Below are positions 7,970 to 14,957 of a DNA stretch of 21,580 nucleotides, piece after piece (the stretch's first letter is position 1; the number at the start of each line of letters is the position of its first letter). Both the position numbers and the translations under genes were made by a program. The notes under the pieces were generated by a model. The model was given only the letters and a program-made list of their open reading frames with translations, had not been told where the DNA came from and did no database searches. Origin of the DNA: AA29 sp041481445 (GTDB lineage: Bacteria > Acidobacteriota > Vicinamibacteria > Fen-336); the NCBI GenBank assembly GCA_041481445.1, contig JBGPBV010000122.1, forward strand, positions 1-21,580. Direction: 5' to 3'.

Positions 7970-9628
7970 TCAGCCTCTCCGCGCGGCCCGCCGCCGCGCC
8001 GTCCACTTGCCGCCCAGGTACTCGCCCATCTCCAGCGTCCCCGCCATCTCGTCGCCGGTCACCTTGCCGGTGAAGGCATAGGAGATCGCGTCGCCGCTCT
8101 GCTCGGTGATGCTGCTGCGGAGCTTGACCATGTCCCCGTCGATCGTCCCACTGAGGTCGCGCGACGTGAAGTCGCCCCGGTGGACCCCGTCGATGTCGTT
8201 GCCATGCTGATGGAGGCTGAGTCCGTGGTTCGAGGCCCCCGCCGCGTACTCGACGCGCACGTCCCACTGCCCGCTTATGTCCCCGGCCGGTGGCGCCGCC
8301 GCCGCGCTCTCGGCGCCGCCGGCCGGGAAGGCGCCGTTCTTGGATGGCGTTGCCGTCAGCACCGCACACAGCCGATCCGCCACGATCTTCTCCTCGCCCG
8401 CCGACATCATGTACGGGTTGACGGTGACGCCGGTCATGGCGGGGTCGGTGTCGTGGCGAGCGGGGAACACGGCCACCCGCGGCTCGCCGTCGTACAAGGT
8501 CTTCACGACCGCGTCGCCGGGGCCCATCTTCTCCCGCGGCCAGAACACGCGCAGGGACGGCATGCGGTTGGACAGCCCCTTGGGCTGGGTGATGGTAGTG
8601 GTGACGCCGGGGACGGCCGAGACCCGCTTGCCGACGTACTCGAGCCACGACGTCCAGGTCTTCCACTCCGCGTCATGGTCGCGCTTCATCCACATCTCGA
8701 CCGCCATCAGCATCCCGAGGGCCTCTTCCTTGCCGACCTTGTAGCCGCGGGAGTAGCCGTGGTGCGGCGGGCTGTGCACCCAGGCCGCCTTGACCAGGTC
8801 CTTGCGGCCCAGGAGGAGGCCGGCGGCCTGCGGCCCGCGCAGGCACTTGCCTCCGCTGTAGGCCACGAGGGTCGCGCCGTTCTGGAGGTGCACGTTGGGT
8901 ACGGTCAGGATCTCGGCCGCGGCGTCGACCAGGACGGGCACGCCGCGCGGCTGGGCCAGGGAGGTGATCAGCTTGGTCGGCAGCGCGCTCTCGTCGGCCT
9001 CCGGCCCGGCCAGGATGTAGACGAGCGCGGTGCGCGGCCCGAACGCCGCCTCCAGCTCGGCGGGCGTGGTCACCTCGATCACGCGCACGCCCACGCCGCG
9101 CAGGGCCGCGTCGTACACGTTGCGCGAGTGCTTGGGGATGATGACCTCGTCCTTGGCGAACCCATTCAGGTTCGGGATGCGGACGTGCAGGTCCGGGTTG
9201 CCACCGGCCACGCAGGCGGCGGTGGCGTGGGTGAGGGCGGCCGCGCAGCCCGACGTGACCAGCCCCCACTCCGCGCCGGTCAGCGTGGCCAGCCGCGCCC
9301 CCACCGCCTCCGCCAGCTCGTCGAGGTGGACGTAGTGCTGGGCGGCGGCGGCCATGGCCTCGCGCACCTCCGGCAGCATGAGGGAGCCGCTCAGGATCGT
9401 GTAGGTGCCGCGCGCGTTGACGATCGGGCGCACGCCGATCGACTGGTAGACGTCGGGTCCGGGGCGCAGCCCGACCCCCGCGGGCACCGTGACCGTGGCC
9501 GCCTTGGCGGGCGGGGGAGCGGCCGCCTCCGCCGCCGTGCTGGGCAGGAGCTCGGGGAAGGCCAGTGCGCCCCCCAGCAGGCCCCCCCGGCGGAACAGCT
9601 CGCGGCGAGAGATTCCTTCAGCGCTCAT
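7970..9628 (-). CDS. Tat-exported SelA-like PLP enzyme with C-terminal beta domain
   Basis: The 552-residue product starts with a Tat signal (GISRRELFRRGGLLGGALAF). Residues about 58-425 form a fold-type I PLP domain of the SelA/D-glucosaminate-6-phosphate ammonia-lyase group. D235 (VLVDAAAE) should hold the pyridine nitrogen and K261 (AYSGGKCLRGPQAAG) should be the Schiff-base lysine. After an Ala/Pro linker (about 430-449), residues 450-545 make a small beta-rich domain (DISGQWDVRVEY ... GTLEMGEYLGGKWTARR) absent from ordinary SelA. Selenocysteine synthase activity is unlikely because the protein is exported and alone. Tat export fits a protein that binds its cofactor before transport. ATG 9628 is chosen over GTG 9634 because the GTG lies inside the GGAGGT ribosome site. 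First gene of a three-gene operon. Confidence 0.87.
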   Translation of the reverse strand: MSAEGISRRELFRRGGLLGGALAFPELLPSTAAEAAAPPPAKAATVTVPAGVGLRPGPDVYQSIGVRPIVNARGTYTILSGSLMLPEVREAMAAAAQHYVHLDELAEAVGARLATLTGAEWGLVTSGCAAALTHATAACVAGGNPDLHVRIPNLNGFAKDEVIIPKHSRNVYDAALRGVGVRVIEVTTPAELEAAFGPRTALVYILAGPEADESALPTKLITSLAQPRGVPVLVDAAAEILTVPNVHLQNGATLVAYSGGKCLRGPQAAGLLLGRKDLVKAAWVHSPPHHGYSRGYKVGKEEALGMLMAVEMWMKRDHDAEWKTWTSWLEYVGKRVSAVPGVTTTITQPKGLSNRMPSLRVFWPREKMGPGDAVVKTLYDGEPRVAVFPARHDTDPAMTGVTVNPYMMSAGEEKIVADRLCAVLTATPSKNGAFPAGGAESAAAAPPAGDISGQWDVRVEYAAGASNHGLSLHQHGNDIDGVHRGDFTSRDLSGTIDGDMVKLRSSITEQSGDAISYAFTGKVTGDEMAGTLEMGEYLGGKWTARRRAARRG

Positions 9629-9632
9629 GGGC

Positions 9633-9638
9633 ACCTCC
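9633..9638 (-). promoter_or_regulatory. Ribosome binding site GGAGGT that fixes the ATG at 9628
   Basis: On the minus strand GGAGGT stands four bases before ATG 9628. The alternative upstream GTG (9634-9632) overlaps the Shine-Dalgarno itself and therefore cannot use it. Confidence 0.75.
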
Positions 9639-9663
9639 GCAGGTCTTTCGGTCGAGAGCAGGG

Positions 9664-9695
9664 ATTATAAGGTCGGGACCCTGCGCGGTTGCCAA
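9664..9695 (-). promoter_or_regulatory. Putative promoter of the PLP enzyme-deacetylase-RidA operon
   Basis: A perfect TATAAT is read on the minus strand at 9669-9664, rare in DNA of this GC content, and would give a leader of about 30 bases. The best -35 is TTGGCA (9695-9690), five of six consensus bases but with a long 20-base spacing. An inverted pair CAGGG (9659-9663) and CCCTG (9679-9683) brackets the -10 and could be an operator. Confidence 0.5.
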
Positions 9696-9718
9696 GGGCC
9701 TCGCCGGGCCGGCCGAAC

Positions 9719-9730
9719 TGCGGTACCATC
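9719..9730 (+). promoter_or_regulatory. Putative -10-like element TGCGGTACCATC
   Basis: The element lies 29 bases before the ATG of the Asp-box propeller gene, a distance that suits a -10 box. It matches the pattern seen at 1403 and 13010. No clear -35 is visible at 17 bases. Confidence 0.3.
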
Positions 9731-9758
9731 TCCTTCTCTCTCTAGCGCGAGGAATCAG

Positions 9759-12700
9759 ATGCAGATGGCGACCGCGGCGGGCCGGATGGCTGGCGGGTTG
9801 GCGACCGTCGGGATGGTGCTCTTCATGTCGGTCGGGTCGGGGGCCCAGGAGACGGGGTCCAAGGAGCAGCAGGTCAAGACGCCGGAAGAGACGGTCGAGA
9901 AGGAAGGCCCGCTCCAGGGACGCGAGGAGTACATGGCGAAACGGCGCCGGAACCCTGACGATCCGAACTTCAACGCGGCCGAGGCGCGCTACCAGGCCGT
10001 CCTGCAGATGAAGGCGCGATCGCGGCCTGAGGACCCGGCCGTCCGCATGGGCACGCCGCCCGTGTCCAATCCGAACGTGTGGCAGAACATCGGCCCCGGC
10101 CCGATCAACAACGGCCAGACGCCGACCTTCAGCAGCATCCCGAGCGACGTCAGCGGCCGCGTGACCGCGATTGCCATCGATCCCGTCGACAGCTCGGTCT
10201 ACGTCGGGGGAGCGCAGGGCGGCGTCTGGAAGAGCCTGGACAACGGCGCGACCTGGACGGTGCTCACGGACGGGCTGGCCTCGCTGGCCGTCGGCTCCAT
10301 CGCCATCGATCCCGCCGCCCACACGGCCGGGAACGCCACGATCTACATCGGGACCGGGGAGGCCAACGGGTCCTGCGACAGCTACGGCGGCGTCGGGGTC
10401 TACAAGTCGATCAACTCCGGCACCACTTGGACGGGACCGTTCGGGGCAGCGCAGTTCAGCAACCGCGGCATCAATTCCCTCGTCGTGGACCGGACGAACT
10501 CCAATCGGCTGGTGGCCACCAGCTCGAGCGGGTTCTACGCCCTGTCCTGCACGCTTCCCGCCGTCTTGCCCAGCCGGGGAGTCTTCTTGTCGACGAACGG
10601 CGGCTCGACCTGGACCAAGCAGTCGGAGGCCCAGAACAATCGCGCCTCCAAGGTCGTCCAGGACCCGCGCGTGGCCTCGACCTGGTGGGCGGCGATGTGG
10701 TTCACCGGCGCCGGTGGCACGCACGACGGTGGCCTCCTCAAGTCGATCGACAGCGGCGTGTCCTGGGTCCAGGTCGCCGGTACGGGCACCCTGCCCGCGG
10801 CGGGTGCCACCTGGGGCCGCGCGTACGTCACCGCCACCGTCGACAACCCCACGACGCCGACCCAGACCGTCCTCTACCTCTCCAACGAGATCTTCTTCGA
10901 CGGCGCGACCGGTAACGGGGGATCGCTGTTCAAGTCCGTCGACAGCGGCGCCAACTGGACTTCGGTCCCGGCCGCCAACGGGTTCTGCGGCGGGCAGTGC
11001 TTCTACGACCAGCCCATCTACGCGGACCCGGCCAACCCGCTCATCGTCTACCTCGGAAGCGCGGGCGGTGACGACCCGGGCATCCTGCCGTCGGTCTTCA
11101 TGCGCTCGGACAACGGCGGCACCAGCTTCGCGGACAAGGCGCGGAGCCCGAGCACGAACACGGCCATGCACGCGGACATGCACTTCATCACGTCGTGGCC
11201 CAGCCAGCCCAACCGGATCTGGGTCGGCAACGACGGCGGCGTGTGGCGCTCCGACGACCGCGGCGACACCTGGGTCAACGTGAACAACGGCCTGTCCATC
11301 ACGCAGTTCCAGGGCTGCGACTTCCATCCGAGCGACCCGGGCATCGTCTACGCCGGCTCCCAGGACAACGGGACGGAGGGGTGGCAGGGCTCGGTCAACT
11401 GGAAGCACCTGGACTTCGGTGACGGCGGTTTCGCCCTCATCGACAAGAACAACTCCAACAACCTCGTGCATACCTACTTCAACGCGCCCAGCTTCCTCAC
11501 CGGGGTGGGCTTCACCACCAGCGGCTTCGCCACCACCATGGGCTTCTACGGCGGCTCCTTCGCGCCCGCGAACGGCATCAGCTTCGCCGACAACGTCCTG
11601 TTCTACGCCCCCATCCACCTCGATCGTGGAGCGAGTCCCGCCACCCTCTACTTCGGGACGAACCACCTCTGGCGCGCGAACAACTTCTTCGCGACCGCGG
11701 GCACCGGCGGTGAGTTCGTGGGTGTGAACTCCGCGGTGAACCTGGCTCCGGCGGGCGGCGAGCTGAGCGCGATCGAGACCTTCGCCAACGGGACGGCGAA
11801 CGCCAACATCATCTACACGGGCGCGGACTCGGGCGAGCTCTTCCGCACCACGAACGCCAACGTGGCCACGCCGACCTGGACCCAGGTGGACGTGGGCGGC
11901 TCCGCCCTCTACGTGTCGGACATCCGCATCGACCCCTCGAACTCGAACGTCGTCTACGTCTCCCGCGCCGACTACGCGGCCTCGGCTGGCTTGAACGTCC
12001 GCAAGAGCACGAACGGCGGGGCCAACTGGGCGCCGGCGGCCAACGGGATCCCGAACGTGCCCGTCAACGCCATCGAGCTCGATCCCATCACCGCCAACAA
12101 GGTCTGGGCGGGGACGGACATCGGGGTGTACAGCTCCTTGGACGGGGGCGCGAACTGGGCGCCGGACAACGCGGGGATGCCGGCGGTAGCGGTGTTCGAC
12201 ATGAAGGCGAACGCGGTGACCAAGCAGATCATGGCCTGCACGCACGGGCGGTCGGCCTACATCCGGTCGCTGGACGACGACCTGATCTTCCGGGACGGCG
12301 TGGAGAGCCGTGACTTCTCGCGGTGGTCGACGCTAGTGAACAACGGCGGTCTCTCGATCACCGCCGGCTCGGCCATGGCCGCGACCACGCGCGGCATCCG
12401 GACGGTGGTGGCGGGAACGAACCCGCAGTACGTGCAGGACAACTCGCCCAACTCGGAGCCGCGCTACCGCGCGCGGTTCTACTTCAACCCGAACTCGTTC
12501 GACACCGGCGAGTCCGCCAACCAGCACCGCACGCGCATCTTCATAGCATTCAACGGCGCCGCCCAGCGCGTGATCGCGCTCGTGCTGCGACGCCAGGCCG
12601 GCGTCTACGCGATCGAGGCGCGCCTCCGCCAGAACGACGGCAGCCGGATCGATACCGGCTTCGTGTCTCTCACGAATGCGGCGCACTTCATCGAGTTCGA

Positions 12701-12917
12701 CTGGGTGAAGGCGACGACCGGGCTGACCAACGGGACGTTCACCCTCTACATCGACGGCGTTCCCCAGGGGGCGCCCACCACCGGTGTCGCCAACAACGCC
12801 CAGACGATCGACGCCGGCCGCATGGGCGCCCTGAGCACGAAGTCGGCGGCGGCCGGGACGATGTTCTTCGATCAGTTCGAGTCGCGGCGCGTGAACTACT
12901 GCGGGCCGGCGATCTAG
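9759..12917 (+). CDS. Secreted Asp-box (BNR/sortilin-like) beta-propeller protein with C-terminal module
   Basis: This 1052-residue exported protein has a signal-like N-terminus (hydrophobic residues about 11-29, ending SVGSGAQET). A charged stretch (about 30-90) precedes a large propeller region (about 95-838). At least nine Asp-box-type motifs of form S-x-D/N-x-G-x-x-W/F are seen, for example KSLDNGATW, KSINSGTTW, KSIDSGVSW, KSVDSGANW, RSDDRGDTW and SSLDGGANW. This pattern is known from sialidases, xyloglucanases and sortilin/VPS10 propellers; no enzyme active site was recognised, so glycan binding, hydrolysis or a structural role are all possible. Residues 842-1052 form a module shared with the proteins encoded at 14958 and 16852. 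ATG 9759 follows GAGGAA by four bases; ATG 9765, two codons later, is an equally possible start. A hairpin terminator follows the stop. Confidence 0.85.
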   Translation: MQMATAAGRMAGGLATVGMVLFMSVGSGAQETGSKEQQVKTPEETVEKEGPLQGREEYMAKRRRNPDDPNFNAAEARYQAVLQMKARSRPEDPAVRMGTPPVSNPNVWQNIGPGPINNGQTPTFSSIPSDVSGRVTAIAIDPVDSSVYVGGAQGGVWKSLDNGATWTVLTDGLASLAVGSIAIDPAAHTAGNATIYIGTGEANGSCDSYGGVGVYKSINSGTTWTGPFGAAQFSNRGINSLVVDRTNSNRLVATSSSGFYALSCTLPAVLPSRGVFLSTNGGSTWTKQSEAQNNRASKVVQDPRVASTWWAAMWFTGAGGTHDGGLLKSIDSGVSWVQVAGTGTLPAAGATWGRAYVTATVDNPTTPTQTVLYLSNEIFFDGATGNGGSLFKSVDSGANWTSVPAANGFCGGQCFYDQPIYADPANPLIVYLGSAGGDDPGILPSVFMRSDNGGTSFADKARSPSTNTAMHADMHFITSWPSQPNRIWVGNDGGVWRSDDRGDTWVNVNNGLSITQFQGCDFHPSDPGIVYAGSQDNGTEGWQGSVNWKHLDFGDGGFALIDKNNSNNLVHTYFNAPSFLTGVGFTTSGFATTMGFYGGSFAPANGISFADNVLFYAPIHLDRGASPATLYFGTNHLWRANNFFATAGTGGEFVGVNSAVNLAPAGGELSAIETFANGTANANIIYTGADSGELFRTTNANVATPTWTQVDVGGSALYVSDIRIDPSNSNVVYVSRADYAASAGLNVRKSTNGGANWAPAANGIPNVPVNAIELDPITANKVWAGTDIGVYSSLDGGANWAPDNAGMPAVAVFDMKANAVTKQIMACTHGRSAYIRSLDDDLIFRDGVESRDFSRWSTLVNNGGLSITAGSAMAATTRGIRTVVAGTNPQYVQDNSPNSEPRYRARFYFNPNSFDTGESANQHRTRIFIAFNGAAQRVIALVLRRQAGVYAIEARLRQNDGSRIDTGFVSLTNAAHFIEFDWVKATTGLTNGTFTLYIDGVPQGAPTTGVANNAQTIDAGRMGALSTKSAAAGTMFFDQFESRRVNYCGPAI
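12282..12914 (+). other. C-terminal LIFRDG-ES module, copy 1 (residues 842-1052)
   Basis: The 211-residue module begins LIFRDGVESRDFSRWS and contains YRARFYFNPNSFDTGE, HRTRIFIAFN, ALVLRRQAGVYAIEAR, DTGFVSL, TLYIDGVPQG and MGALSTKSAAAGTMFFDQF, ending ESRRVNYCGPAI. Alternating hydrophobic residues suggest a beta sandwich of laminin-G/concanavalin type, which is inference. It aligns along its full length with the C-termini at 16164 and 18051, although the N-terminal parts differ. Confidence 0.75.
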
Positions 12918-12948
12918 GAGGGCCCGCGCTTTTCGATCGGTCCGACCA

Positions 12949-12980
12949 AAGGCCCACGGGGGATGTCCCTCGTGGGCCTT
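12949..12980 (+). terminator. Hairpin terminator after the Asp-box propeller gene
   Basis: AAGGCCCACG (12949-12958) and CGTGGGCCTT (12971-12980) are perfect complements of 10 bp around a 12-base loop that can extend the stem with GGGA/TCCC. It begins 32 bases after the stop. The A-rich foot and T-containing tail fit an intrinsic terminator, although the U-tract is short. Confidence 0.75.
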
Positions 12981-13009
12981 CGTCGTCTGCCGGCCCGGCT
13001 CGCAGGATC

Positions 13010-13021
13010 TGCGGTAGTATC
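13010..13021 (+). promoter_or_regulatory. Putative -10-like element TGCGGTAGTATC
   Basis: TAGTAT lies just after the hairpin terminator and 82 bases before the GH109-like gene, where a new promoter is needed. The same TGCGGTA context occurs before the gene at 9759. No strong -35 is visible. Confidence 0.35.
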
Positions 13022-13102
13022 GCCCCCTCCCGGGACGTTCACGCTCTACTCATCTAGACCGGGGGGGCCTGCTGTTCGGACGCCGGGCGCGAGGAGGGTG
13101 GC

Positions 13103-14512
13103 ATGGGTGACAAGAGGGGTCCGGCCATCTCGCGCCGGCGCGTTCTCCAGTCGGCGGCGGCCGTGGCGGGCGGCCTGGGACTCGACGCTCTCGCCTTCCG
13201 CGGCTGGCCGGAGGCGGTCGCGGCCCAGGGTCCGGCGCGCCGCGGACCGGAGGATCCGGCCGAGAGCATCATCGGGGTCCCGTTCGAGGCGCGCCCCGTC
13301 GTGCGCGTCGGCCTGATCGGCTGTGGCGGGCGCGGCACGAGCCTGCTCCACGACCTGCTCGGGATCCCGGGCGTGGCCGTGAACGCGGTGTGCGACCTCG
13401 TCAAGGACAGGGTCGAGCGCGCCCAGGCCGCGGTCGAGAAGGCCGGGCAGAAGCGGCCGGAGGGCTACTCCGCGGGCGAGCACGACTTCGAGAAGCTCGT
13501 GCGCCGCGACGACCTCGACGTCGTCTACATCCCGACGCCCTGGCGCTGGCACGTGCCGATGGCGGTGGCGGCGATGGAGGCGGGCAAGCACGCGTTCGTG
13601 GAGGTCCCGGCCGCGAGCACGATCGAGGACTGCTGGCAGCTCGTGCGGACCTCCGAGAAGACGCGCCGCCACTGCGTGATGCTCGAGAACTGCTGCTTCG
13701 GCGACAACGAGCTCGTCGTCCTCAACATGGTGCGCGCCGGCCTCTTCGGCGAGCTCACGCACGCCGAGGCCGCCTACATCCACGACCTGCGGAAGGTCCT
13801 CTACGACGGCTACGAGGGCACCTGGCGCCGCGACGAGCACTTCACGCGCAACGGCAACCTCTACCCGACGCACGGCCTGGGTCCGGTGGCGCACTACCTC
13901 GACATCAACCGGGGCGACCGCTTCCAGGCCCTGGTGTCGATGTCTTCGCGCGAGGCCAGCCTGTCCGCGACCCGCGACCGCCTGCCCGCCAGCGATCCCC
14001 GCCGCAAGGACACGTTCACGTGCGGCGACATGAACACGAGCATCATCCGGACCGCGCGCGGCCGCACCATCCTGCTCCAGCACGACGTGGTGACGCCGCG
14101 GCCGTACACGCGGATCAACCACATCGCGGGCACCAAGGGCGTCTTCCGCGATTACCCGGCCCGCATCTACCTCGACGGGTCGGGCAAGGAAGTCTGGGGC
14201 TCGCTCAAGCCGTTTCGCAAGCAGTACGAGCATCCGCTCTGGAAGCGACTCCGCAAGATGGCCAGCAAGAGCGGCCACGGCGGCATGGACTACGTCATGA
14301 GCTGGCGTCTCATGCAGTGCGTCCGCGAGGGGCTGGTGCCGGACATGGACGTCTACGACGCCGCCGCCTGGAGCGCGCCCGCGCCTTTGTCCGAAGAGTC
14401 CGTGAACGCCGGAGGCTCGGCGGTGCAGTTCCCCGACTTCACGCGGGGCCGCTGGAACGAGCCGCGTCCCGTCCTGATGGCGGAGGCGCGCGAACTTTTG
14501 GCCGTCGTCTGA
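13103..14512 (+). CDS. Tat-exported Gfo/Idh/MocA protein, GH109 (alpha-N-acetylgalactosaminidase)-like
   Basis: The 469-residue product opens with a Tat signal (ISRRRVLQSAAAVAGGLGL). A Rossmann domain follows with VGLIGCGGRG at residues 69-78. The sequence tracks family GH109, which uses bound NAD for a redox-assisted hydrolysis of terminal alpha-N-acetylgalactosamine. Matching segments are MLENCCFGDNELVVLNMVR (193-211), AAYIHDLR (223-230), NGNLYPTHGLGPVAHY (250-265) and DINRGDRF. The Glu, Tyr, Tyr and His described around the GH109 active site appear to be kept as E195, Y225, Y254 and H257. The Tat signal agrees with export of a protein already loaded with NAD. Other GH109 members have other or unknown substrates, so the sugar is unproven. 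GAGGAGGG stands about six bases before the start. It is followed 24 bases later by the DUF4342 gene. Confidence 0.85.
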   Translation: MGDKRGPAISRRRVLQSAAAVAGGLGLDALAFRGWPEAVAAQGPARRGPEDPAESIIGVPFEARPVVRVGLIGCGGRGTSLLHDLLGIPGVAVNAVCDLVKDRVERAQAAVEKAGQKRPEGYSAGEHDFEKLVRRDDLDVVYIPTPWRWHVPMAVAAMEAGKHAFVEVPAASTIEDCWQLVRTSEKTRRHCVMLENCCFGDNELVVLNMVRAGLFGELTHAEAAYIHDLRKVLYDGYEGTWRRDEHFTRNGNLYPTHGLGPVAHYLDINRGDRFQALVSMSSREASLSATRDRLPASDPRRKDTFTCGDMNTSIIRTARGRTILLQHDVVTPRPYTRINHIAGTKGVFRDYPARIYLDGSGKEVWGSLKPFRKQYEHPLWKRLRKMASKSGHGGMDYVMSWRLMQCVREGLVPDMDVYDAAAWSAPAPLSEESVNAGGSAVQFPDFTRGRWNEPRPVLMAEARELLAVV

Positions 14513-14536
14513 CGTAGGAGTCGTCAGGAGGGCGTA

Positions 14537-14854
14537 ATGGGCCAGACCTGGGAGAGCTTCCGTGTCAAAGGCGACGACCTGGTGCGGCGGGTCAAGGAGT
14601 TGCTTCACGAAGGGAACGTCCGCCGCGTCGTGATCAAGCAGGGCGCGCGGACGGTTGTCGAGTTCCCGGTGACGATCGGCGTGGTGGGCGCGATCGCCGC
14701 GCCCGCCCTGGCCGCATTGGGCGCGCTCGCCGCGCTCCTCAGCGAGTGCACGATCGAGGTCGAGCGGGGGCCGGAGGCGGCCGCGAAGCCGGCCTCACCG
14801 AAGGCGCCGGCGCGCCGGACGGCCAGTCGCGGACGAAGCAGGCCCCGCCCGTAG
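14537..14854 (+). CDS. DUF4342 domain protein
   Basis: This small protein has 105 residues. Residues 1-78 match the DUF4342 pattern: WESFRVKGDDLVRRVKELLHEGNVRRVVIKQ, then VVEFPVTIGVVGAIAAPALAALGALAALLSECTIEVE. The first part looks like an amphipathic helix related to UBA-like folds, and the middle is a hydrophobic Ala/Gly/Leu segment (about 47-72) that may enter the membrane. A Lys/Arg/Pro/Ala-rich tail (about 80-105) is strongly basic. The biochemical role of the family is not known. AGGAGGGC precedes the ATG by four bases. It probably forms a pair with the GH109-like gene. Confidence 0.82.
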   Translation: MGQTWESFRVKGDDLVRRVKELLHEGNVRRVVIKQGARTVVEFPVTIGVVGAIAAPALAALGALAALLSECTIEVERGPEAAAKPASPKAPARRTASRGRSRPRP

Positions 14855-14876
14855 ATTCGTCCGGATCCGAACCAGT

Positions 14877-14908
14877 CGTTCCGGGACGAAAACGTGTCAT
14901 CACCGACA
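14877..14908 (+). repeat. 32-nt box, copy 1, upstream of the first repeat-propeller gene
   Basis: The box matches 18716-18747 at 29 of 32 positions, with the fully shared core ACGAAAACGTGTCATCAC. It contains an inverted pair TGTC-N6-GACA (14895-14908) and ends two bases before the TTGACA -35 of the following gene. Position and dyad suggest a regulator binding site; an RNA or 3'-end function for the DUF4342 gene is an alternative. Confidence 0.6.
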
Positions 14909-14910
14909 AC

Positions 14911-14939
14911 TTGACAGCCGGCCGACGGTCCCGGACTAT
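14911..14939 (+). promoter_or_regulatory. Sigma70-type promoter of the first repeat-propeller gene
   Basis: TTGACA (14911-14916) is followed after exactly 17 bases by GACTAT (14934-14939). The start codon is 18 bases further on. The architecture is nearly the same as before the second paralogue (TTGACA, 17 bases, GAACAT). Confidence 0.6.
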
Positions 14940-14957
14940 CTCGGCACTCGAGGCCAG

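Noticed and set aside
7970..9628. Selenocysteine synthase (selA)
   Set aside because: The Tat signal, the extra C-terminal domain and the partner genes argue for an exported PLP lyase-type enzyme; no selB or selenocysteine tRNA is seen.
9618..12245. Minus-strand open frame of 875 codons opposite the Asp-box gene
   Set aside because: The sequence is rich in Arg, Val, Gly and Asp without domains, a typical shadow of a high-GC gene.
14509..14527. Small inverted repeat CTGACG-N7-CGTCAG at the end of the GH109-like gene
   Set aside because: The stem is only 6 bp, has no T-run and overlaps the leader of the DUF4342 gene; too weak to call a terminator.
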